From the NCBI GenBank assembly GCA_949425635.1, contig CASPWD010000004.1, forward strand, positions 1 through 64,000: a DNA stretch of 64,000 bases, written 5' to 3'. Below the pieces are notes generated by a model. The model was not told where the DNA came from. It was given only the letters and a program-made list of their open reading frames with translations, and did no database searches. Positions 16,984 to 23,445 of the stretch are shown here, in pieces; positions within the stretch are counted from its first letter, which is position 1; each line of letters opens with the position of its first letter. The position numbers and the translations under genes are program-made. The stretch comes from an uncultured Bacilli bacterium. GTDB taxonomy: Bacteria; Bacillota_I; Bacilli_A; RF39; UBA660.

Positions 16984-18411
16984 TTAAGATTGTAATTGTT
17001 CATCTATACTTTTTTTGACAAATATTTGAGCAGGGAATCTTTCGTAGACTTCATATTCAACAAATGAATTGCCGAAAAAGTAGTAACAATTATAATCAGG
17101 ATATTGTGATTCATCTATTATCATTCGATCAGAAACTACTACCATATCGGCATCAAATATATAATCATAATCAAGTTCTTTATCAATTAAAGTTGTTTGA
17201 TAGTATTTAGAATTTTCATGCCAGTAATAAAAACCTAAATTGTCATCGTAGTTTTCAAAAATATTAGAATCAAGAAAAGCATTTATATTACTTGTATAAA
17301 AACCAACAGCCTTTATGTTAAGATTTTCATAATCATATTTTTTAATAAATTTACTCATCTCATATGAAGCATCATAAACGTTGTTATAATCATAAATACT
17401 TGAAATGACAGAGCAAGGTAGTTGAAATGCTATTGATAGAAAGAAAATTATTTTGGCAAATTTATTGTCTTCTTTTTTATGAATCCACATAATAAATATA
17501 AATGCTAAGAAAACAATGCCATGGTGCCAAGGGCGGTTGTATTTGAATGTTAGAAACATAATTACTGGAAATATTAACAATATAAATTCAATTAATTTGT
17601 TATAGTCCTTTTTATAACATAAGTAAATTAAGACGATTAAGATGGCGGTTGCAATATTACATATTATACGGTTTAGTTTGCTATCATAATCAAAAGATGT
17701 AAAGAATGATGATGAGATAAAGTAGCGAAAGTCATAAGGGTTAAATTTATTTCCTGCTTGAGGACATACATAGTAGATAGTGAAACAGAAAGCAAGGAAT
17801 AATAATATTAAAGAGATTAGGTGTTTTTTGTTATGGTATTCTTTGCTTTTGAATGTTTCATAAAGGTATATTACATAAATGACTCCTGCTAAAAGGAACG
17901 TGTATGCTTCAGTACTTAAAAGTAATAAAAGTAAGATTGAGAAAGTTGTGATTTTTTCATGCCTTTTATCCCAAATAATAGCAATCATTGCAAGTAAAGG
18001 AAAAATTAAGCAGTAACCACGAGTTATAACTGTATATTGGTAGAATATAAAATATGTAAATGGTAATAATACTTTAATCCATTTAGGGAATTTTGATTTA
18101 AATAATAGTAAAGTGACTCCTATACTTGAAAAAAGTGTGGATATAACAAACATGTATTTATATGGAAGTCCTATTAATTGAAAAAATTTTAAAATTAAGT
18201 GCCATAGACAAGGATGACCATCACTATGGAGGTAGATGAAGATAAGGTCCTTTATAGAAGTATCTCTAGCCATAAGCCAAGCATGTGCTTCATCAGCCCA
18301 ATTTTCATGTTTTAAACTGATTATTATTGAAAAGGTGACGAATAAAATAATGATGAATATGTATAGAATATTTTCTTTGTTTTTTAAGAAATTTTTTAGT
18401 TTATTTTTCAT
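16984..18411 (-). CDS. GT-C fold glycosyltransferase-like membrane protein
   Basis: A 475-residue protein with about 10 membrane helices and a C-terminal extracytoplasmic part (about 350-475). The first periplasmic-side loop contains HENWADEAHAW, the acidic Asp-Glu signature of GT-C transferases of the GT39/ArnT type that use polyprenyl-phosphate sugars. The C-terminal region has no recognised domain. It lies directly upstream of a DPPR-synthase-like gene. I infer that it consumes the polyprenyl-phosphate pentose made by its neighbour to decorate an envelope polymer. Acceptor and sugar are not known. Confidence 0.7.
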   Translation of the reverse strand: MKNKLKNFLKNKENILYIFIIILFVTFSIIISLKHENWADEAHAWLMARDTSIKDLIFIYLHSDGHPCLWHLILKFFQLIGLPYKYMFVISTLFSSIGVTLLLFKSKFPKWIKVLLPFTYFIFYQYTVITRGYCLIFPLLAMIAIIWDKRHEKITTFSILLLLLLSTEAYTFLLAGVIYVIYLYETFKSKEYHNKKHLISLILLFLAFCFTIYYVCPQAGNKFNPYDFRYFISSSFFTSFDYDSKLNRIICNIATAILIVLIYLCYKKDYNKLIEFILLIFPVIMFLTFKYNRPWHHGIVFLAFIFIMWIHKKEDNKFAKIIFFLSIAFQLPCSVISSIYDYNNVYDASYEMSKFIKKYDYENLNIKAVGFYTSNINAFLDSNIFENYDDNLGFYYWHENSKYYQTTLIDKELDYDYIFDADMVVVSDRMIIDESQYPDYNCYYFFGNSFVEYEVYERFPAQIFVKKSIDEQLQS

Positions 18412-18508
18412 GATTTCACTACCTTTTTGTCTTATTTATTATAACATCAATATATTTTCTAGTAAATGAATAGAATAATTATATAAAGTTATTTTTTTAA
18501 GGCAAATA

Positions 18509-18546
18509 AAAAACTCCTAACATAAGATACTATGAGAGGAGTTTTT
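18509..18546 (+). promoter_or_regulatory. Hairpin hiding a ribosome binding site, with a sigma-K-like -10 in its loop
   Basis: AAAAACTCCT (18509-18518) can pair with AGGAGTTTTT (18537-18546). The second arm holds the ribosome binding site AGGAG of the gene starting at 18550. CATAAGATA (18521-18529) in the loop fits the sigma-K -10 consensus CATANNNTA, although the -35 region is poor (C-A rather than A-C at 18503-18504). A transcript starting there would lack the first arm and leave the site free. Confidence 0.4.
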
Positions 18547-18549
18547 AAA

Positions 18550-18804
18550 ATGTATAATAATTCTTATAATAATGCTTTGCAATATAGTAATTATCCTATG
18601 AATAATATGGTAAGTCCAATGAATATGAATTATATGAATAGAAATGATGAGAGATTTGGAGGATTTGTTGTACCATTTCTACTAGGTGGTCTTGCTGGTG
18701 GAGCAGCTGTTGGTGTATCTAGACCAAGACCAGTTTATGTTAATCCAGGTCCTACACCTTATCCATATTATCCAGGACCATATTATGGACCAAGACCTTA
18801 TTAG
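18550..18804 (+). CDS. Small Pro/Tyr/Gly-rich coat-like protein
   Basis: An 84-residue protein. The start at ATG 18550 is favoured over 18532 because AGAGGAG lies at 18535-18541, just before it. The N-terminal half is rich in Asn, Tyr and Met. A short hydrophobic Gly/Ala-rich stretch (VPFLLGGLAGGAAVGV) lies near residues 40-56. The C-terminus is a Pro-Tyr-Gly repeat (PYPYYPGPYYGPRPY). Such composition is common in small spore coat and exosporium proteins. No catalytic motif is present. The sporulation role is inferred. Confidence 0.6.
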   Translation: MYNNSYNNALQYSNYPMNNMVSPMNMNYMNRNDERFGGFVVPFLLGGLAGGAAVGVSRPRPVYVNPGPTPYPYYPGPYYGPRPY

Positions 18805-18807
18805 TAA

Positions 18808-19863
18808 TTATTCAGGATAGGGATTTTTCCTTAGGTTTATGGATATACCTATTAAAGCATAGAGTGTTATTAAATATGAGCCACCATAACTTAAAAATGG
18901 AAGAGGAATACCTATAATTGGTAATAGTGATATATTCATTAAAATGTTATAAAATGTTTGAAATAAAAGCATGTTTAATAAAATAAAGTTAAAGATATTA
19001 GACATGTTTTTTTTCTTGGTGATATTTAAAATATAATAAGAAAATATTAGAATGAAGCAGAAGATAATTGATATAAATATAAATGGATTGTACTTAGAAA
19101 TTATGGAAGCAAAGATAAAATCGTTGTGATTTTCTGGTATGTATATTAATTCATGGGAACCAATCGATATAAGAGAATTTACTGTTTGTATATTATCAGC
19201 CTTTGTAAATGATATTAAACGATCAATACGATAGAAGATGTTTGTTCCATATATACTTATTAGTAAGTCTTTGTTTAAAAAGTATGTTGATATATTAAAT
19301 AAGATAAATAAACTTATGAGAATTAGACCTGTAATAAGATATTTCTTTTTTATTTTAATGTATTTTAAAGTAGATATAAGAATTATTAGGTAAAATATAA
19401 TTGCTCCTGTATCTGGTTCTAAGAATGTTAGAATACTTGGTATTATTGTTATAATAGTAAGATAGATCAGATTTTTATTTTTATATGTTAAATAAGAAAT
19501 GTAAATAACTAGAATTAGTTTAGCTATTTCACTTGGTTGAATAGATAAGCCCCATAAATGAAGCCATGCTTTGGCTCCTTTAATTTCTCTGCCTACAATT
19601 AGGACAAGTCCAAGTAAGAAAATGGATATAATATAGAGGATTGGTAGCAATTTTATTATGTATTTTAATTTTATTTTAGAAATAATAAAAAGAATTAGAT
19701 AACTTAAAAGTAAATATAATAGGTGTCTTTTAAAATAGGGTGTACTATATAGAAAAAAAAGACTTATTATATTTAAAATAAGAATTGGTAAGATAATTAT
19801 GTATTTATTTTTTAATAGTTTTTTCATATTATTATAATGTTCAAAAAAATATTTGTTATACAT
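18808..19863 (-). CDS. SEDS family peptidoglycan glycosyltransferase (RodA/FtsW/SpoVE-like)
   Basis: A polytopic protein of about 340-351 residues with roughly 10 helices. It has the SEDS hallmarks: GAKAWL...QPSE in the first extracellular loop region, EPDTGA containing the catalytic Asp, ENHNDFIFA, and GIPLPFLSYGGS near the C-terminus. SEDS proteins polymerise lipid II in complex with a class B penicillin-binding protein. It is shorter than typical FtsW. Spore-related neighbours make a SpoVE-like role possible, but RodA cannot be excluded. Neither candidate start (19863 or 19827) has a good ribosome binding site, so the N-terminus is uncertain. Confidence 0.85.
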   Translation of the reverse strand: MYNKYFFEHYNNMKKLLKNKYIIILPILILNIISLFFLYSTPYFKRHLLYLLLSYLILFIISKIKLKYIIKLLPILYIISIFLLGLVLIVGREIKGAKAWLHLWGLSIQPSEIAKLILVIYISYLTYKNKNLIYLTIITIIPSILTFLEPDTGAIIFYLIILISTLKYIKIKKKYLITGLILISLFILFNISTYFLNKDLLISIYGTNIFYRIDRLISFTKADNIQTVNSLISIGSHELIYIPENHNDFIFASIISKYNPFIFISIIFCFILIFSYYILNITKKKNMSNIFNFILLNMLLFQTFYNILMNISLLPIIGIPLPFLSYGGSYLITLYALIGISINLRKNPYPE

Positions 19864-19886
19864 ATAATTAAGAGAGGAGGATGGTT

Positions 19887-20168
19887 ATGAAATTACCAAG
19901 TGTGTATGCGAATAAGATAGAAAAGGATATTAAAAATAATGAAGATTATTTTAGAGGGGATAAGAGTACTAAAGTAAAGGACTTAAGAGAGTTAAAAGGT
20001 ATGTTTGATAGTAGAGGGTATGCTAATAGATTACCTGTTAGTTTAACATTACGAGATGGTAGAAAAGTGTCTGATAAGTTAGTATTATGTAAAAGTAATT
20101 GTTTTATTAATTTGAATAATGAAAAAATTAATTTTGATGATATTGTTGATTACGAAATAAAAAAATAA
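19887..20168 (+). CDS. Hypothetical protein
   Basis: A 93-residue soluble protein. ATG 19887 lies 7 bases from AGAGGAGG (19872-19879), whereas ATG 19881 is too close, so 19887 is chosen. The N-terminal half is helical and charged. The C-terminal half looks like a small beta domain (LPVSLTLRDGRKV and a final FDDIVDYEIKK strand), reminiscent of small barrel folds. It is divergent from the SEDS gene. No family is recognised. Confidence 0.6.
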   Translation: MKLPSVYANKIEKDIKNNEDYFRGDKSTKVKDLRELKGMFDSRGYANRLPVSLTLRDGRKVSDKLVLCKSNCFINLNNEKINFDDIVDYEIKK

Positions 20169-20198
20169 ATATTTCTATAAAAGGAAATATTTATTTTT
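20161..20198. terminator. Bidirectional A/T-rich terminator
   Basis: Fifteen-base perfectly complementary arms (20161-20175 and 20184-20198) between convergent genes. The left arm covers the stop codon of the hypothetical gene. Confidence 0.8.
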
Positions 20199-20202
20199 AT
20201 GA

Positions 20203-20529
20203 TTATTTTAGAATGTCTTTGATATATTCTTTTAATTGTTTAGCGTCTTTACCAAAAATTATCTTTAGTTGGTTATCAATTTCAACGATACCTTTAGCAC
20301 CAAGACGTTGAATACCGGCTTTATCTACTATTGAAACGTCTTTTAAGATAACTTTAAAACGTGACATATTACATTCGGCATTGATAATATTTTCTTTTCC
20401 CCCTAGGTATTTAACTAATTTATTTACTTCAGAAGAGAAGTCTTTTTGGTTTAATTTAATTATAATTAGAGCTATTATAATTAAAACAATAATTATAATA
20501 AGATATTGAATCCATTCCATATATTTCAC
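20203..20529 (-). CDS. Membrane-anchored orphan PTS EIIB-like protein
   Basis: A 108-residue protein with one N-terminal membrane segment (about residues 8-25) and a glucose-type EIIB domain (about 33-105). LVKYLGGKENI, the helix IQRLGAKGIVEI and the final IIFGKDAKQL are family-typical. The phosphorylation segment, normally C-x-T-R-L-R-V, reads ECNMSRFKV, keeping a Cys at residue 53 but with altered spacing. No EIIC or EIIA lies nearby. Similar stand-alone EIIB-like proteins occur in Mollicutes-related bacteria. It may be a regulator or phosphocarrier rather than a transporter part. The start lacks a clear ribosome binding site. Confidence 0.65.
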   Translation of the reverse strand: MKYMEWIQYLIIIIVLIIIALIIIKLNQKDFSSEVNKLVKYLGGKENIINAECNMSRFKVILKDVSIVDKAGIQRLGAKGIVEIDNQLKIIFGKDAKQLKEYIKDILK

Positions 20530-20628
20530 ATACTAATATATTGTTATATTAGCTTCCTTTCTTTTTATATTCATTTATTAGTTAATTATACTATAGGTTT
20601 TATGAAAATAAAAGTATTATCATGTAGC

Positions 20629-20655
20629 ACAAATTAACGAATTTTACATAAATTA
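20629..20655 (+). promoter_or_regulatory. Sigma-K-like promoter of the CotY/CotZ-like gene
   Basis: GCAC with AC at 20629-20630, a 16-base spacer, and CATAAATTA (20647-20655), which fits the sigma-K pattern AC-N16-CATANNNTA exactly. It lies 34 bases before the coat protein ATG. No sigma-A boxes are seen. Confidence 0.65.
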
Positions 20656-20689
20656 ATAGTGAGATGTCAAAAGGAAAGGGTGAATTAAT

Positions 20690-21118
20690 ATGTGTAATGA
20701 TAATAATACTAACTCTTTGGCTGAAATATTAAGTGTTATATTAGTATTACAACAAAATGCTTGTGTTGATAGTTGTTTGGATTCATGCGATAGACCAATG
20801 CTAGGTGGAGGCCCAACTTGTTTAGTTTGTAATACAAGACCTGTTATGATATATACTTGTGGAAATGGTAGCATTCCTTGGAGTATGCCAGTAACTAAAG
20901 ATTCAACGGCTACTTGTTTAGGAAATACAGATACTTGTTCTACAGTATTTAGAGTAGAAAAGATTGAAGGAACATGTTGTACATTTAGAGTATTACAAGA
21001 TAATCCAGATACTACAAGTCTTTATCCATATACAACAACAAATTCAGTATTTACTATGGATCTAGGGTGTGTATGTGCTATTAGATGTTTAACAGATACT
21101 TATGTAGAGTGTGTTTAG
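20690..21118 (+). CDS. CotY/CotZ-like spore coat or exosporium protein
   Basis: A 142-residue Cys-rich protein with about 15 cysteines and no signal peptide. The N-terminus SLAEILSVILVLQQNA followed by closely spaced Cys residues matches the CotY/CotZ/ExsY family, which builds disulfide-crosslinked outer spore layers. The middle CSTVFRVEKIEGTCCTFRVL and the C-terminal DLGCVCAIRCL are also typical. The ribosome binding site is a strong AAAGGAAAGGG. A sigma-K-like promoter precedes the gene, as expected for late mother-cell expression. This is among the best evidence that the organism forms spores. Confidence 0.85.
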   Translation: MCNDNNTNSLAEILSVILVLQQNACVDSCLDSCDRPMLGGGPTCLVCNTRPVMIYTCGNGSIPWSMPVTKDSTATCLGNTDTCSTVFRVEKIEGTCCTFRVLQDNPDTTSLYPYTTTNSVFTMDLGCVCAIRCLTDTYVECV

Positions 21119-21136
21119 GTATTTGTCAAAGTTAGA

Positions 21137-21163
21137 AAGAATCCTTGTATTAGGGTTCTTTTT
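21137..21163 (+). terminator. Terminator after the coat gene
   Basis: AAGAATCC (21137-21144) pairs with GGGTTCTT (21153-21160), followed by T residues. Confidence 0.75.
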
Positions 21164-21198
21164 ATTGATAAAGATTATCTGTCGAAAGAAAAAAATAA

Positions 21199-21228
21199 AA
21201 CTACTAGTAACTTAGTTAACTAGTAGTT
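21199..21228 (-). terminator. Leftward terminator after mgtE
   Basis: Ten-base perfect arms AACTACTAGT and ACTAGTAGTT. The A-rich sequence before 21199 is a T-rich tail on the minus strand. Confidence 0.75.
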
Positions 21229-21231
21229 ATT

Positions 21232-22569
21232 TTATAAATGAAGTATTAAACTTGCTATTTTGAAGTAAACAATAAGAGACCCTGCATCAACGATTGTTGT
21301 AATAATTGGGTTGGCCATAACGGCAGGGTCTAATTTTAATTTGTCAGCTAATATTGGTAGGATAGCTCCAATTATCTTAGCTAGAAGCACTGTTAAGAAT
21401 AAAGATAGACATACTATTAAAGCAACTGTAAATGTGACTTTGTCAAATAGTAGTAATTTAAAGAAGTTACATATAGATAAAGTAAAACCACAAATAATGC
21501 CAACAGTACTTTCTTTTAATAATACTTTAAGAATATCTTTGAATTCTACTTCGTCTAACGATAATGCACGAATTATAGTAACTGATGCTTGACCTCCAGC
21601 GTTACCACCGGTTCCCATTATCATAGGAATGAATGAAGTTAAAATGACATAACTTGCTAAAGCTGATTCGTAGTTGCTGATGATACTACCAGTAAATGTG
21701 GCACTTATCATTAGAAATAGTAGCCAAGGCATTCTACTTTTATAGATATCCCAAAGACTCATTTTTAGATAAGATTTTTCTGTTGGAACAATGGCAGCCA
21801 TTTTTTCCATATCTTCTGTAGTTTCTTCTTCCATAATATCAACAATATCGTCGATAGTAATAACACCAACAAGACGATTTTCTAAGTCTACTACAGGTAA
21901 TGTAGAATAATTATAATCTTGGAAGACTGAAGCAACATCTTCTTGATCATCTCTTGTAGAAATAGTGTGTTCACATGGTTCCATAATGTCATCTATTAAA
22001 GTTCTAGTGTCATGGATAAGTAAGTCTTTTACAGAAACTCTACCTAATAATCTTCGCTCATTATCCGTTACAAAGCATGAATCGTAGGATACAAAGTCAT
22101 CTGCTTGTTGCCTTATTCTTTCAATAGATTTTTTGATAGTTAAGCCTTTTTTTAAATGAATATATTCAACAGCCATTAGGGAACCTGCACTATTGTCAGG
22201 ATATTTTAAAAGTTTGTTAATGTCATTTCTAGTTTCTTTATTAACGTTACTTAAGAGAGAAGTTACAAGCATAGCAGGCATTTCTTCAAAAAGATCAGCT
22301 GCGTCATCTGTAAACATGTCTTCTATAATTGCTTTTGATTCAACTTTAGTTAAGGAAGCGATTAATTCTCTTTGAATTTCTTCATCTAAGTTAACAAAAA
22401 CATCTACTGCTTGGTCTTTTGATAGAAGACGGAAGGCTTGAATAAGTTGTTCTTGAGGAAGTTCCTCAATTAACGAGGCGATGTCATACTCATTCATTTC
22501 TTGGAATAGTTTTTTTACATTAGCTAATTTTTTATTAGTTAACATTTCACTTAATTTTTCTAATTGCAT
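21232..22569 (-). CDS. mgtE: Magnesium transporter MgtE
   Basis: A Mg2+ channel of 445 residues. The start at 22569 is favoured by AGAAGAGGTGATATT just upstream; the longer frame to 22611 lacks a site. The MgtE_N domain spans about 1-125 (repeats such as LPQEQLIQAFRLLS and FEEMPAMLVTSLL). Paired CBS domains follow at about 125-250, and five membrane helices at about 275-445. The pore motif PMIMGTGGNAGGQ is present, as is the terminal DPAVMANPIITTIVD. CBS and N domains sense intracellular Mg2+. No M-box riboswitch is seen upstream. Confidence 0.95.
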   Translation of the reverse strand: MQLEKLSEMLTNKKLANVKKLFQEMNEYDIASLIEELPQEQLIQAFRLLSKDQAVDVFVNLDEEIQRELIASLTKVESKAIIEDMFTDDAADLFEEMPAMLVTSLLSNVNKETRNDINKLLKYPDNSAGSLMAVEYIHLKKGLTIKKSIERIRQQADDFVSYDSCFVTDNERRLLGRVSVKDLLIHDTRTLIDDIMEPCEHTISTRDDQEDVASVFQDYNYSTLPVVDLENRLVGVITIDDIVDIMEEETTEDMEKMAAIVPTEKSYLKMSLWDIYKSRMPWLLFLMISATFTGSIISNYESALASYVILTSFIPMIMGTGGNAGGQASVTIIRALSLDEVEFKDILKVLLKESTVGIICGFTLSICNFFKLLLFDKVTFTVALIVCLSLFLTVLLAKIIGAILPILADKLKLDPAVMANPIITTIVDAGSLIVYFKIASLILHL

Positions 22570-22653
22570 AATATCACCTCTTCTTTTTTTGCTCCTTAAC
22601 TTATACCACAATAAGTAAGAAAAATAAAGGTAAAGTGAGCAACTTAAAGTTAA

Positions 22654-22682
22654 TTGACAATTTTAGTTTACTAGAGTATGAT
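22654..22682 (+). promoter_or_regulatory. Promoter of the PIG-L/YfhO operon
   Basis: TTGACA (22654-22659), 17 bases, TATGAT (22677-22682). It excludes the in-frame ATG at 22678 as the translation start of the next gene. Confidence 0.8.
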
Positions 22683-22722
22683 TGTTTTTAGATTAAAATG
22701 TTTTACTTTAAGGGGAATTTAC

Positions 22723-23445
22723 ATGAAGAAAATATTAGAAAATATAAAGAAGTACCTTGTATTAATTATATTTGTTGTAGGTTGTTTTATTACAGGATTT
22801 GTATGTTTTTTTAATGATTATAAAGATACACATTCTGTTAATAAAGATTATGATGTGATTGATTTAGATAAAGTTGATAATTTAATGATAGTCGCTCATC
22901 CAGATGACGAATTACTTTGGGGTGGAGCTCATTTAATTAAAGATGATTATTTAGTAGTATGTGTTACTTGTGGAGCAAATTTGGTACGTGTTAATGAATT
23001 TGTACAAGTCATGAAGGAAACGAATGATCAATATATCATGCTTGGTTATCCTGATAAAACGAATGGGGAAAGAGATAATTGGGATGATCATAGAAATAAT
23101 ATATATAGAGATATAGAAGATATTATTAATTTAAAAGATTGGAATATGATAGTTACACACAATCCTGAAGGAGAATATGGACATATACATCATAAAATGA
23201 CAAGTGCTTTAACAACTAGAGCAACAACGACAGATAATTTATATTATTTTGGACGATATCATAGTAAGAAAGCAATAGGTGAATACTATCATGAGATGGC
23301 ACCAATAAGTGATACATACTTGTCAACAAAGAAGAGACTTGTTGGGATTTATAAATCACAGAGTTTTATTCAAACAATGTTTGATCATATGTATGGTTAT
23401 GAAGATTTTGTAAAAGCTACAGATTGGGGAGAAGAAAGTGAATAA
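22723..23445 (+). CDS. PIG-L family deacetylase, membrane-anchored
   Basis: A 240-residue protein with an N-terminal membrane anchor (about residues 10-30) and a LmbE/PIG-L domain facing outside. The zinc-binding AHPDDELLWGG lies near residues 58-68, and the later GHIHHKM supplies the second His pair. Family members remove the acetyl group from N-acetylglucosamine-containing lipids or other GlcNAc conjugates. The start at ATG 22723 follows AAGGGGA and lies downstream of the promoter. Its end overlaps the YfhO-like gene by 8 bases, so the two are coupled and probably modify the same envelope glycolipid or polymer. Confidence 0.8.
   Translation: MKKILENIKKYLVLIIFVVGCFITGFVCFFNDYKDTHSVNKDYDVIDLDKVDNLMIVAHPDDELLWGGAHLIKDDYLVVCVTCGANLVRVNEFVQVMKETNDQYIMLGYPDKTNGERDNWDDHRNNIYRDIEDIINLKDWNMIVTHNPEGEYGHIHHKMTSALTTRATTTDNLYYFGRYHSKKAIGEYYHEMAPISDTYLSTKKRLVGIYKSQSFIQTMFDHMYGYEDFVKATDWGEESE

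Noticed and set aside
22570-22680. Possible M-box riboswitch before mgtE
   Set aside because: The leader is only about 100 bases and shows none of the conserved M-box helices.
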